Shown in pieces: positions 1-11,883 of a stretch of 64,000 bases of DNA. Position numbers and translations under genes: made by a program. Source of the DNA: Diphasiastrum complanatum. Its lineage: Eukaryota; Streptophyta; Lycopodiopsida; Lycopodiales; Lycopodiaceae. Under the pieces are notes generated by a model. That model did no database searches. It was not told where the DNA came from and saw only the letters and a program-made list of their open reading frames with translations. The DNA lies in assembly GCA_029204225.1 (NCBI GenBank), contig CM055104.1, forward strand, positions 24,319,285 through 24,383,284, read 5' to 3'. Every line of letters starts with the position of its first letter. The stretch's first letter is position 1.

Positions 1-866
1 CTCATCAAGGAGTCTTTTTGTGCGAGACAAAAATAAAACCTCTACATTGCTCTTAACTATTTCAGAAATTGTTTACCATATTCTCCAAATTAAAACTAAC
101 AATTAGGGATGTGCAGCGTTACCTTCATGGGCAATATTTGAAATCACTAAGAAAAAGGGAAAAGGCTGCCGTATTGGAACATCTTTGCCCTAAAAGCCGT
201 GCCCTAAAACACTGCTCTCCAACGAGAAGATTCATGGCCTATGGGAAGGCCCAATTATGCATTGTAATGAAGCCCTTCAGAAGGCCTGAAAAGGCACCGA
301 ACGTCAATTACGATAATTTCAGAGCTACCCTTTCGAAAGCTATTGAGCAGCCCCATGAGAAAGCTAAGGACCTTCAAGCTTGAAGGATACTCTCACTTCT
401 TACACCAATCAGGAAAACTGCCCTTCCAAACCAGATACAGTCCCAGTGTTCCTTAAATCTATCCTCTTGAGAAATGCATAGCAGCTAGATTCGTTGAGGG
501 CTATAAACAGCACAGTAACGTTACTAACGTATGCTGTGTCCCCGAGCTTTAAAATAAGTTTGATGACGTAGAGGAAATATTGAGGGACTCCAGCTTCTTT
601 GAAATGAGCAAACTAATCATCCCGTCATAGATTAACGTTCTGAGAAGTGAGTAACTTTTGTAAAACTTAGAAACATTGCAGTAGTAAACCGAAGCTTACA
701 TCAGAACAGTGTGATTCGAAAAAATTTCAAGCAGTTAAAAGAGAAGAAAATAATTTGTTTCATCTCTACAGACTTACCCGTATTTAGAGAATACCTTTGT
801 GATCCCAGAAAGAAGCTTCATGAAGAAGTCGGTGGAAGAAAATCTTAGCTAGGCAGGATCACATAC

Positions 867-1048
867 CTTGAGCTCGCATAATGGAAAGGCTTCCCTGTGC
901 TTGAAAAAATTACAGCTGCAACTTGGGCATCACAAAGTACTGACAACTCGTGAGCTTTCTTCAGCAACCCGCTCCTTCGTTTTGAGAAGGTCACCTGCCG
1001 ACATGTTGAGCTCTCTATTCTCTTTATTTCTATCTTACCGCGTCCCAT
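867..1048 (-). CDS. MADS-box first exon, isolated inverted copy
   Basis: This is a 182 bp exon encoding the first 60 residues of a type II MADS domain, starting [12 protein letters not shown] and ending at a canonical AG/GTATGT donor in phase 2. It contains the invariant [10 protein letters not shown]27, L-L-K-K-A and V-L-C-D-A elements. The copy keeps G27 and I47, which are altered in the opposite arm (8060-8241). It points left, out of the window, so any downstream exons are not visible. It is either the first exon of a second MADS gene beginning off the left edge or an orphan exon created by the inverted duplication. The MADS identity is firm; the gene's status is not. Confidence 0.85.
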
Positions 1049-3307
1049 GGATCACGGTTTTCTTTCCCTGTTGCTTGTGGACTCTAAACTACTTGCATCT
1101 GTGTTGCAATCTGCAAAGCTTAGGCAAGCTTTTTTACCTTCAATAATCTTGTAATGGAAGACCACAGAAATGAAAATCGACCAGCAACTCCAGTAGTAAG
1201 TAGGCCTACAACAAGTCTAGCAATGGACCTGCTACGTTGAATGTCAAACTTCCAACCAGCCAGATAGAATCGGCTTCGTATCATGTTCCTGATCCGTCTT
1301 TGCAAGTCCTTAAAAAAACCGCTTCATGGAGAATTAATGCAACTCCTTATTATTATAGTCTAGTCTAATATGCTGTCTTAATAGTTTTTCAAAACGTGCA
1401 TATCCTTTCATGATTTATCGTGTAGCTTCACGTTTCCCCGCCTCCTCGGATGATGGATCACTATGAACTTGTGAAGTCACAATTAGAGTTACAGCAAGGA
1501 CGGATCCTCAAAGCTAATCATTGGCTCCCGACTTTCCGTGGGTTTATTGGAGTTCGATCAATAGGCATCAGCTGGTGAAAGACAGTCTCAAAATTACATA
1601 ACCATAGTTCAAAGCACGATTCAGACAAGAGGGAAAATCTGGCCCTTCCTTATCCAAGCGATCCAAGGCTCAAGTTCCTAGATTCTGAGTGTTGTGTTTC
1701 AAAATTCAGACTCTTTGTCGCCCCAATCTCGCATCTCCCCCGAAGTCCAAAGTCCAGAGTCTGCATCAAGATTCCAAAACGTAATTGCTCCAGAGTCCGA
1801 GAATATTGATCGCCAGTGCCATTTTACTCATTTAAGTTGTCGCATTGCAATTTGCGTATGTGCCAGTATATTTATACCTCAGATTCTGCGTTTCACTCCG
1901 ATACATACATACATAATAACAAAACAATAATAATACAGTGAGTATGAGTATAGACAGACTAAACCACGTCTCTAGGATATGACATATGAGTCTATGGCTG
2001 TCGGAGGAAAATGTCCAACGCATATGTTTTGACGTAAGATCAGATGACACGTGTACAAGTCGTCAGCACTAAATTTAGCAGACTTTCGAGTTGCGAAATA
2101 GGCGTAGAAACGAGGTTCGTATTATAAGTGAGGGTATGACAATGACCTATGGATAGATGATAGGGTGGGCGCTCGCTTGGGTAGAGAGCACAGGTGATGG
2201 GGGACAGTTGTGTTACACACTGTCCCAAGAGTCTGCAGCGTCAATTTTAACAATACTCAAAACTCCAACAACAACGACCAACAATATTTCATGTGCCACC
2301 TAGTTGAATTCTCAAAGTCCACCAACCAAGTCATATTAAAATAAATCAACTAACAATAAATCGTACTGGATAGTTTGGCTTTTCTCACATGACCATTATA
2401 ATATAAAATTTGCATTTGAAAAACATAATTAACCTCTCAAAAAACAAACCGTGTGGGTCGCAAGACTGCTACCCAATTTACCTTTTAAGCAACATAAAAA
2501 GCCCCAAATGATCCACAAATGATGGATTTGCAAACAAAACAAGGGTTATTAGTTGAGGCCCACATGGCCCTACCCTACTTAAAACACATTTAACTAGGTT
2601 TGTATAAAGAAAATTTTGCTATATTCTTGTAGGTAGATGGGTAAAGTGTTTGATGTAAATGCATTTAAATATACTATTTTTAAGGTCATTTGGTAGAGGT
2701 AGAAAAGATAAAATGACGCATATCAAAGCCATTGGCTACAATGTCATATGAATTATTTTGTTATAATATTTTCAATTATTTCGGCAAGTGATATTATTTG
2801 TAAGCAAACAATACATAACATTTTCATCTCTATTATACACAACGTAGAAGTTTATTGGTGTCTATTTGCAATTATGAATATTGTTGTCAACATCAATCAA
2901 AACAATTATGTACATATGTGTGAATAAAGATATCAATAAAACATAACTATTGATTTACTGTTTTAAAAATCTACAAAAAATCAATAACTAATGAATTCCA
3001 ATTTCATTTCATAAAAAATAATATCATTAGAAAAATTTGAGTTTGAAAGGGGCCCTATAAGGATTGCCACGTAGGATGGCAAATTTTGATAATGCAAAAT
3101 ATAAAAATAATATCTTTTTATACCCTTAGCTACCTGCAACAATTTTATGTATAACATAGTTTGTTTTTGCTAATTAAAAAAAAAAACAATGTAACTTTTT
3201 AAAGCTCCGATTCAGATGAACATAGTGCCATCAGAAAGCATTCAAGCGACACCCTACATGACCTAGTTCTGTGTCAAGGATCTTACTAGCAGTGTAGTTA
3301 GCTAATT

Positions 3308-3611
3308 TGTAAGCAATCAACGGACACACAGATAAACTGAAAGAGAGATTACTCAACTCCCCAAGAGAAAGTTGTATGAATTGTATTCACAAAAAGACTA
3401 AAGGGTACATATATACAATCTTATTTTTTGGGGGCACCGTTGCATGGTGTTATGGTCCCCGTTATGGGGCGCGTGTCTCGACTCTACTCAGTATGTACCG
3501 TCAAACTGGCACACATGTGAACTGTTACATAAAAAAAAAACTTAAAATCACTTTTAAAATAGAAAATAGTCATGGAACCGTAAGAGAAACTCGGGCTTAC
3601 TCATTCTAACA
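3308..3611 (-). mobile_element. Copia 3' LTR (inner end of left arm)
   Basis: Read on the minus strand this starts TGTTAG and ends TTACA, about 304 bp. It is directly preceded by a purine tract (AAGGGAGAG, 3612-3620) and by the end of a copia RNase H ORF, which is the expected 3' end of a Ty1/copia element. A truncated counterpart begins at 6091 in the right arm on the + strand. Confidence 0.7.
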
Positions 3612-3642
3612 CTCTCCCTTATAAAGCCCTACTTTATCTTTC

Positions 3643-4290
3643 TTACAAAGAGCTTTTCTCTAAAATAAAATCAAACTTATCGATACTTAAAGCTTTAGTA
3701 AGTATCTCAGCCAATTGATCTTCTGTCTTACAATGCACTACATCTATTTCATTAGATAATAGTTTCTCTCTAATGAAATGATATTTAATATCTATGTGCT
3801 TCGTGCATGCATGGAATACAGGATTTTTAGCTAGATGTATAGTGCTCTCGCTATCACATCTGATTATAGTAGGCTTACTCCGTGGAATTCCAATGTCTTT
3901 CAGCATCCCCCTTAGCCAAACTGCTTCATGCATAGCTAAACATAGTGCTTTGTATTCCGCTTCCATGGTAGAAAGAGCAACTGTATCTTGTTTTTTACTG
4001 GACCAGGAAAATACACCATTACCAACATGAAAGACGTACCCTGTGGTGTATCTCCTATCATTAATACACCCTACCCAATTTGAATCAACGAACCCCTATA
4101 AACTGGTAAAGTCTGATGCCTCTCCCTTTCACATAATGAAGAATCCTCTTTGGTGCTTTCCAATTAATCTCCCTAGGAGTAGCCATGAAGTGAATCGCAA
4201 TACTAACAATTCAACTTATATCTAGACGAGTAGTTGTCAGATAAATCAGTGAACCAAACAATTGAAGCTCCACATACCTCAGTATACAAA
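3643..4290 (-). pseudogene. Ty1/copia reverse transcriptase tail and RNase H fragment
   Basis: The intact part (3966 to 3643) reads MEAEYKALCLAMHEAVWLRG, the copia RNase H block, followed by a CDSESTIHLAKNPVFHACTKHIDIKYH-type segment split across the tract. Upstream on the minus strand I can read GFVDSNWVG, then, after a one-base frame change, YLTTTRLDIS with a stop and ATPREINWKAPKRILHYVKG. The order matches the C-terminal end of a copia polyprotein, with one frameshift and one stop, so it is dead. It lies directly upstream of its own 3' LTR. Confidence 0.85.
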
Positions 4291-4369
4291 TCGGTAGCAG
4301 AACCTCGTTAATTACACAGGTTCTCGAGGTATCACTATCTCATTCTGGCATTGTTTAGATAATGTGTTT

Positions 4370-4565
4370 GCCGAGAAATATATCAAGGGACCTCGGTATA
4401 CCCCTCGACAAGATTGTTGTTCCAAGGAACATTCTGAGGACCTTGGTAAAACCCGATGGAAAGAATGCTGATAATATATCGATTCCGAGGGCCATTTAGA
4501 GGGTCTTCGGTATAACCCTTTCAAACAAGATGTGGCATCCCGAGGATTATTTTGAGGGCTTGAAA
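4370..4565. repeat. Degenerate tandem repeat, unit about 55-60 bp
   Basis: Three to four diverged units share a CCGAGG...GGGACCTCGGTA-like frame, visible near 4372, 4429, 4485 and 4543. No coding sense was found. The repeat lies in the spacer between the inverted-repeat arms. Confidence 0.45.
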
Positions 4566-5880
4566 ATCAAACAACTAAAATTAGGACAGAATGGAGCCAA
4601 GACTCCATCCAACCCCAGGAGTCTTTTGCACCACTTCTTATGAAGATGGTAAGCAAAATCATTTGTTCATAATTGTTAATAAAAAATTTTGCAAATATTG
4701 GAGTTACATTTTACGCACTTAAAAATTGATGAAGGAGACTTAACTTAAATCAATATATATTCATACATAAATGTTTCGAGTACACAGATATATTACAAAC
4801 TGACTTTCGCATACATGCATGCTACACTATTGAAACACCTATTACATCTAGCCGATTCATCCTCGTCCTAGCCATTGACATCGCGATCGAACTCATGTGA
4901 CTACGATGTCTGGGATTGGGACTGCGATACTCGGATCCCTAATGAATATGAGTCAGTTATTTGATAAATGTGATGAGAGTAAAAGTCAGACCACATGAAT
5001 GCAGTAAAGTTAAAATATATCTTGAAGCCATATATATCGCGTGCTACTTCCTGAGTCAGGGTTTCTCAAAGTATGGAATCCCTACAATGAGGCCTGGTAG
5101 AGGGACGTGCTGGACTTGAGGCCACATGAGACACGACATCATCGACATCACCGCCACAACAGGAACCACCGATGAGGCGACTCCTTTTACGATCTATCTT
5201 TTCCTGGGAATGCTGGGAAGAGGCACTGGCATTAGAGTGTGAGGGAGAGAGACTCTCACCGGAGAGACTCTAATAGGAGGGGGAAACACCTCCGTTGGAG
5301 GGTTATGGGGACTGGATCTCCTTAGATGGAGAGGATGTTGACGGGTCTCTCCGTGTCTCCCAATGAGCCCGTAGTCTCTCCATGTTTCTGCCTGCACGCG
5401 AGGGAGACATCCCATCCATATAACTAAGGACCTTATCTTCACTCATGAAGGGAAAACAGGAGGACCATCGACTACAACCAAATCCCTAACTTGGAGATGT
5501 GTTATGAGACATAAAGGAAACACGCGTGGGATAATTGCTGCAAGCAACCAAAGATAGTTTTAGAAAATGCAACCCTATTGAAATAATTAGTGCAAGAAAT
5601 AAATTCAAATTAATGAGTCTAGTTTGATGACGAACAAGATAAGTCACTCCTTCCATTCCACTCTAGATAAATAGACTACGTTTCAAAGTGTTCGAAAAAA
5701 TTTTGAGTCCAAATAAATGAAGGTTCATTCAATAATGAGTGCAAATAAATAAATACTAGCTCCATTATACCCCAATAGTCACAAATACTAAATCAAATGC
5801 TATGTGAGTCAATACATGTGAACAATTACACTTTACAAAATACAAGACAAACATTCTTACCTGGTTAAATATCAAATATA
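4566..5880. other. Spacer sequence with no recognised gene
   Basis: This is the centre of the inverted repeat. It holds one 82-codon minus-strand ORF (5194-5442) that is proline and arginine rich and matches nothing I know. It is probably decayed transposon interior, given the copia fragments on both sides. Confidence 0.5.
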
Positions 5881-5884
5881 GGAC

Positions 5885-6090
5885 GACGTTTGCACATATG
5901 CCGTGATGTATTGTTTGATGAGATCCATAGATTTGGAGATGAAGAAAAGGACAATGATGAATTATCCAAGCTTCTCAATGAGGACGAAGCAACTCCACCA
6001 CTACAGGAAGATCATCAAGATGGTGATGACATGGTACTCCTCGAGCCATTGTGGAGATCGGGTGAAGAGTAAGAACAAACACATTTCAAT
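5885..6090 (+). pseudogene. Copia polyprotein fragment (end of integrase region)
   Basis: The + strand encodes CRDVLFDE followed by an acidic D/E-rich tail. This resembles the conserved SRDVxFDE motif at the end of the copia integrase region. It runs almost directly into an LTR start at 6091, so the reverse transcriptase and RNase H domains have been deleted. It points away from the copia fragment at 3643-4290, so the two copia remnants sit head to head. Confidence 0.65.
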
Positions 6091-8943
6091 CTTAGAATGA
6101 GTAAGCCCGAGTTTCTCTTACGGTTCCATGACTATTTCCTATACTAGCAGTGATATTAAGTTTCTATTTATGTAACAGTTTGCATGTGTGTCTGTTTGAC
6201 GGTACATACCGAGCAGAGTCAGGACACACGCCCCAATCAGCTAACTACACTACTAGTAAGATCCTTGACACAGAACTAGGTCATGTAGGGTGTCGTTAGA
6301 AAGCTTTCGTCGAGTGGTTTCTGATGGCACTATGTTCATCTCAATTGGAGCTTTGGTAAAAAAGTTAGACTGTTTCTTTTTTTTAGCAAATTATACATAA
6401 AATCTCTAAATATTGAATATGTTGGGGATAGCAATCCTTATAGGGCCCCTTTCAAGCTCAATTTTTTTTCTAATGATATTATTTTTTATGAAATGAAATT
6501 GAAATTCATTAATTATTTTGATTTTTTGTAGATTTAAAAAAAATCAATAGTTATGTTTTATTGATATCTTTATTCACAAATATGTGCATAATTGTTTTGA
6601 TTGATGTTGAAAACAATATTCATTAATGCAAATAGACACCAATCAACTTCTACGTTGTCTATAATAGAGATGAAAATGTTATGTATTGCTTACAAATAAT
6701 ATCACTTGCCGAATTTGAATGCCCCAAAAAAAAATATAAATAATTATAAGAAAATAATTCATATGACATTGTAGCCAATGGCTTGGATATGCCTCATCTT
6801 ATCTTACCTACCAAATGACCTTAAAAAAGTATATTTCAATGCATTTATTTCAAACAATTTACCCATCTAGGAATATAACAAAATTTGCTTTATACAAATC
6901 TAGATAAATGTGTTTTAAGTAGGGTAGGGCTATCTGGCCTCAACCGATCCCCTTTGTTTTGTTTGCAAATCCACCATTTATGAATTGTTTGGGGCTTTTT
7001 TGGTCCCTTTTTAAGATTGCTTAAAAGGTAAATTGGGTAGCAGCCTTGTTCACTGTGCCCCGTTAAAATGGACACTACAGACTTGTGGGACGGTGCATAA
7101 CGCAACTGTCGGCATCACCTGTGCTCTTAACTCTACCCATACCATAACGCGCGCACCCACCCTGTCATCCACATTGTCATACCCTAACTTTTAAAACCAA
7201 CCTCGTTTCCACGCCTATTTATCAATATATGTATGTATATAGCCTATTTCGCAACCCGAAAGTCTGCTAAATATAGTGCTGACGACTTTTAAACGTGTCA
7301 TCTGATCTTACGTCAAAACATATGCGTTGGACATTTTCCTCCGACAGCCATAGACTCATATGTCATATCCTAGAGACTCGGTTTAGTCTGTATATACTCA
7401 TACTCACTGTATTATTATCGTTTTGTTATTATGTATGTATGTATCGGAGTGAAACACAGAATCTGCGGTATAAATATACTCATGTCACATACGCAAATCG
7501 TGCTTTGAACTATGGTTATGTAATTTGGAGACTGTCTTTCACCAGCTGATGCCTATTGATCGAACTCCAATAAACCCACGGAAAGTCGGGAGCCAATGAT
7601 TAGCTTTGAGGATCCGTCCTTGCTGTAACTCTAATTGTGACTTCACAAGTTCATAGTGATCCATCATCCGAGGAGGCGGGGAAACGTGAAGCTACACGAT
7701 AAATCATGAAAGGATATGCACGTTTTGAAAAACTATTAAGACAGCATATTAGACTAGACTATAATAATAAGGAGTTGCATTAATTCTCCATGAAGCGGTT
7801 TTTTTAAGGACTTGCAAAGACGGATCAGGAACATAATACGAGGTCTGGCTGGTTGGAAGTTTGACATTCAACGTAGCAGGTCGATTGGTAGACTTGTTGT
7901 AAGCCTACTTACTACTGGAGATGCTGGTCCATTTTCATTTCTGTGGTCTTCCATTACAAGATTTTTGAAGGTAAAAAAGCTTGCCTAAGCTTTGCAGATT
8001 GCAACACAGATGCAAGTAGTTTAGAGTCCACAAGCAACAGGGAAAGAAAACCGTGATCCATGGGACGCGGTAAGATAGAAATGAAGAGAATAGAGAGCGC
8101 AACATGTCGGCAGGTTACCTTCTCAAAACGAAGGAGCAGGTTGCTGAAGAAAGCTCACGAGTTGTCAGTACTTTGTGATGCCCAAGTTGCAGCTGTAACT
8201 TTTTCAAGCACAGGGAAGCCTTTCCATTATGCGAGCTCAAGGTATGTGATCCTGCCTAGCTAAAATTTTCTTCTACCGACTTCCTCATGAAGCTTCTTTT
8301 TGGGATCACAAAGGTATATTCTATAAAATACGGGTAAGTCTGTTATAGAGATGAAACAAATTATTTTCTTCTCTTTTAACTGCTTGAAAAATTTTCGAAT
8401 CACACTGTTCTGATGTAAGCTTCGTTTTACTATTGCAATGTTTCTAAGTTTTACAAAAGTCACTCACTTTTTAGAACGTTAATCTATGCCGGGATGATAA
8501 GTTTGCTCATTTCAAAGAAGCTGGAGTCCCTCAAATATTTCCTCTACGTCATCAACTTTATTTTAAAGCTCGGGGACACAGTATACTTTACTGTGCTGTT
8601 TATAGCCCTCAACCGTCAACTAAATTTCTCAAGAGGATAGATTTAAGGAACACTGGGACTGTATCTGGTTTGGAAGGGCAGTTTTCCTGATTGGTGTAAG
8701 AAATGAGAGTATCCTTCAAGCTTGAAGGTCCTTAGCTTTCTCACGGGGCTGCTCAATAGCTTTCGAAAGGGTAGCTCTGAAATTATCGTTGTTGACGTTG
8801 GGTGCCTTTTCAGGCCTTCTGAAGGGCTAAATTCCAACGCATAATTGGGCCTTCCCATAGGCCATGAACCTTCTCCTGAGAGACCAGTGTTTTAAGGCAC
8901 GACTTTTAGGGCAAAGATGTTCCAATACGGCAGCCTTTTCCTT
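6091..8943. repeat. Right arm of large inverted repeat
   Basis: This is the inverted counterpart of 153-3611. It begins with a truncated copia LTR (6091 to about 6232; the start matches the LTR at 3611, the end is deleted) and continues through MADS promoter sequence, exon 1 and about 700 bp of intron 1. The outer boundary falls just before another dispersed repeat that starts near 8950. Confidence 0.9.
8060..8241 (+). CDS. MADS-box gene exon 1 (MADS domain)
   Basis: This 182 bp exon starts ATG and ends AG/GTATGT in phase 2. It encodes residues 1-60 of the DNA-binding and dimerisation domain. Compared with the inverted copy at 867-1048 it has I8M, S14A, G27R and I47T. G27 lies in the nearly invariant R-R-x-G-L-L-K-K-A segment. 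Confidence 0.88.
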
Positions 8944-8949
8944 AAGATA

Positions 8950-9120
8950 ATGTTTTGAGTTTTGAGACATGTGATGCTTCAATCCTTAATCTAGACTATT
9001 ACAGAGATGAGCATTGACTTGAAAATTTGAGATCGAGGTAAGATTTTATGAGAAATAGTGATTTGACCTCCATGTGTGCATATTTGACCCCAGACAATAT
9101 TACTTCCTTAGTGAGGGAAT
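8950..9120 (+). repeat. Partial copy C of a dispersed repeat
   Basis: The segment beginning GTTTTGAGACATGTGATGCT and reading on through 'caatccttaatctagac' recurs near 15235 and, more diverged, near 17850. It lies immediately outside the right inverted-repeat arm. Confidence 0.6.
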
Positions 9121-9365
9121 GTAGCGGCCTAAGTCACCTATCACGCGTAGATTCGTTCTCAAGGGAATTGTTAGCAGATTCTAGGGAATCTCCAAGTGTC
9201 GAGCCAAGCTGAAGACACAAGTTATCTCTCACCCATGACCGAGGAGGTCTCAGAAGGAAGAGAGCAGAAGAAGCTAAGAGCCGAGCATGAGAGCCGAGGA
9301 AATACTAGCTAGGAAGACAGTGAGTTAACTATGTGAGCCTACATGGTGTATCCCAAAGAAGGAAT
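9121..9365. other. No recognised feature
   Basis: Intron 1 sequence between two repeats. It holds purine-rich, gag-leader-like sequence but no ORF or motif I can support. Confidence 0.4.
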
Positions 9366-10189
9366 TGTGCAAAAAGTACAAAAAGGACCAAGAGTGGATC
9401 CTAATCTGATCCTTAAGAGGGATTGGTTGTCAAATTACTTGATCTATCAATCTACTTGAGATTAAGATTAATCTAGATCAATTCTAGACACAAAATCCTA
9501 ACAAGAACAATCATTAATTAAAGGTTGGTGTACTTTCTGGTTTCACATGTGTGAAACACTGTCTGAGTATGGAATCTAACCTGAAAATCAAGTACACATT
9601 GATAGAACCTTAAAACAATCAAAACAAATGTAGACAAATGGAGAGAATCACTCAAAATTGCTTCCAAAACCAAGATTGGTGTCTCACATTGATTATGGCC
9701 CAATGTGGCTCTATATATACAATAAGTAGAAGCTCGCGGTATTGATCATCCCTATGATCCCACATGTGTGAAGGTGCTTTGTCATATGATGATTCATCAT
9801 GCAAAACTGACACCTGGACAAAACCTTCTATTTTGAGCACTTTTGGTCCATTTTCCTTCTATATGGAGATCTACTTGGAAATCTTCTAGAAGTCAAAATT
9901 CGCCTACTTCAGCTTATTCCACATATGTGAGCTGTCCTCTACACATGGGATATGAAACCTAACCAAAAGATGTGGCTCATGCAATCAATAGATTGATGCC
10001 ATGTGTCATATGTCTAGAAAACTAGTTTTTGGCCTTTTTAGCCACTAGAACTTGAATTAAATCATATATACAACCTATATGATTATGGTACATGACAAGT
10101 ACACTATTTTAACACGTGGGAACAGGCTCCACACATGTGTAATCATCCTATATACGTGATTTTTGGCCTCTACCAAGCTTATTTTTGCA
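9366..10189 (-). mobile_element. 3' LTR of the 9.4-13.6 kb element
   Basis: About 824 bp, starting TG at 10189 and ending CA at 9366 on the minus strand. The terminal 305 bp match 13135-13439. It contains the palindrome TTTCACATGTGTGAAA at 9541-9556, 178 bp from the LTR end, at the same place as in the 5' LTR. Confidence 0.78.
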
Positions 10190-10318
10190 TTCACCCTCCT
10201 CAAAAATCTAGCTTGATGGAAAACATGATGATCTTGAACTTGACTCCATGGGCTGAATTGGTCTTTGTTGGTTCAAAAGGTGTGAAGATCAGCCAATGAG
10301 CTTGATGTTGATCTGAGA

Positions 10319-11883
10319 TCACCATATCCATGATAGTGCTTCTTTGATGTTGACATCTTTGATGAACTTGAGAGCTTTGCACCATCCTAGCACCTCCAAA
10401 ATTGATCCCTTCCAAATTTCATGTAGATGCTTGACCTTGAGGCTTGCTCCTCCTTCATGTGCATGCTCCTCCATGAGAAAATAAAGATTTCTTTTTGATT
10501 TATTAGGATCGCAAAGATCTAACATCATGTTACCATGATCTAGAGAATTAGACTCATCCAAACTGGCAAGACTATGCATGCTATAATAACAAAGTGTTTG
10601 CATCATATCTTCATACTTTTTTACCATGCTAATCTCAGATCCAATGAGGATAAATACTTCATTATGGAGATAAGTGTCTTTAGAAGATGATTCACTTACT
10701 CTCATAAAGAGTTTACAATTTGCCTCAATACAAATTTTCAAACTATGAGTGAACAAATCACTTTTGCTCTTACATGACTCAAGAGCATACATTTGATGAA
10801 ATAACCATTTGCTTTCTAATTGATTTAAAATCAATTTCAACCTTTTAAGAACATCATCTATGTTCTCAAGAGAGACTTCATACTCAACTAGTATGGCTTT
10901 ACTCCAATTTTGAGATGCAATGATCTCACTAAAGCAAATTGATTTATCAAATGACATAAGAGAAGTAAGTATGAGATGTATACCACATGAGATATGCTCC
11001 TCTTTCCCTTGAAATGTGAGCCACATGGATTCAACCATATTTCTTGAGTTTATTTTTGGAATCACAATTTGAGAAGGTCTCTCCTCCTCAATCCTCGGCA
11101 CACTTGAACCTTGAAAAGGATTCTCCTCATCAATCCTTGGCACATTTGAACCTTGAGATGACTCCTTAAGATCCTCTTCATGGTGCTCCTTTTTGATGGA
11201 AATACGAGACCTCCATGTCTCATGATGATCACAACAAGTATGACCATTCAATATGCACTTCCTATGATTATCAAGATTACTTATGCTAGAAACATAAGTC
11301 CAAAAATCACCACAACTTGGCATGATTTTTCCAATATTGAAATGAAAAGGTATTTCCGTCTCAATAAGGTTAACTACTTGCTTATGGATATAAGTGTCCA
11401 CTTTGGATGCTTCACTTATTCTCATAAGAAGTTTACAACTTGCCTTTAAGATTGAAAACTTACAATTTTCATCTTTATGAATGAACACATCATTCATGAT
11501 CTTATTGAAACCAAAAGATCCTACATTATGAAGATATTTCCATTCCCTTGACCTCATAACTAATCTAAGCTTACGAGGAAAACATATTTTTCTATCTTTT
11601 AAGGCATCACACTCAACTAGTTTTCCTTGATCCACCTTTGAGATACAGAAATCTCTTCAAAGCAAAATGTTTCTTCATAAGTTGACATGAGAGCGTAAAT
11701 GAAACTATTTTCATTTTGTGATTGCTCCTTATTCTTGATTGATTTCTCTTGGATAATAACAATAAGTTTGAACTTGTCCAAAGTTCCAAGCAAAATACTT
11801 TCTAAGGACATAAAATAAATCCAAGTTACTTTCATGAAAGTGACATCTATCTTTGCATCTTGAACCAAACAATGCACTTCCAA
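10319..11883 (-). CDS. Unrecognised repetitive protein carried by the LTR element
   Basis: I do not recognise this protein. Two overlapping minus-strand frames (11883-11617 and 11635-10319, the latter 438 aa) read as one protein if a single frame change near 11630 is allowed. Internal repeats are visible. SEASKVDTYIH at about residue 79 pairs with SESSSKDTYLH at about 317. MSTYEETFCFEEISVSQRW pairs with LMSFDKSICFSEIIASQNW. In each unit CKL(L/F)MR(V/I)SE is followed by a V..LI..EI block, giving a unit of about 200 residues present at least twice. The middle has an acidic, S/P/R-rich linker with a short SSVPRIEEE-type repeat. It lies where gag-pol would be, in the sense orientation of the element. 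It is soluble-looking, with no signal or membrane segment. It could be a captured host gene or a diverged element-specific protein. Confidence 0.55.

Larger units (their letters stand above)
153..3611. repeat. Left arm of large inverted repeat
   Basis: This arm is an inverted copy of the sequence at about 6091-8943. Matching landmarks, in reverse order, are the outer end near 155 against 8943, the MADS exon at 867-1048 against 8060-8241, a shared ORF at 1832-2050 against 7295-7549, and the inner LTR start near 3606 against 6091. The left arm has extra sequence near 2225-2450 and about 3310-3470 that the right arm lacks. The arms differ by scattered substitutions, so the duplication is not very recent. 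The spacer is about 2.5 kb and consists of broken copia and unrecognised sequence. Confidence 0.9.

Noticed and set aside
69-383. 104-codon ORF at the outer end of the left arm
   Set aside because: It lies in what is intron 1 sequence in the right arm, where the matching frame is broken, and it has no known motif.
5194-5442. 82-codon minus-strand proline/arginine-rich ORF in the inverted-repeat spacer
   Set aside because: I considered a CACTA or plant mobile-domain protein fragment but could not align any conserved motif.
11180-11449. + strand ORF inside the LTR element
   Set aside because: It is the antisense shadow of the longer minus-strand ORF that is in the element's sense direction.
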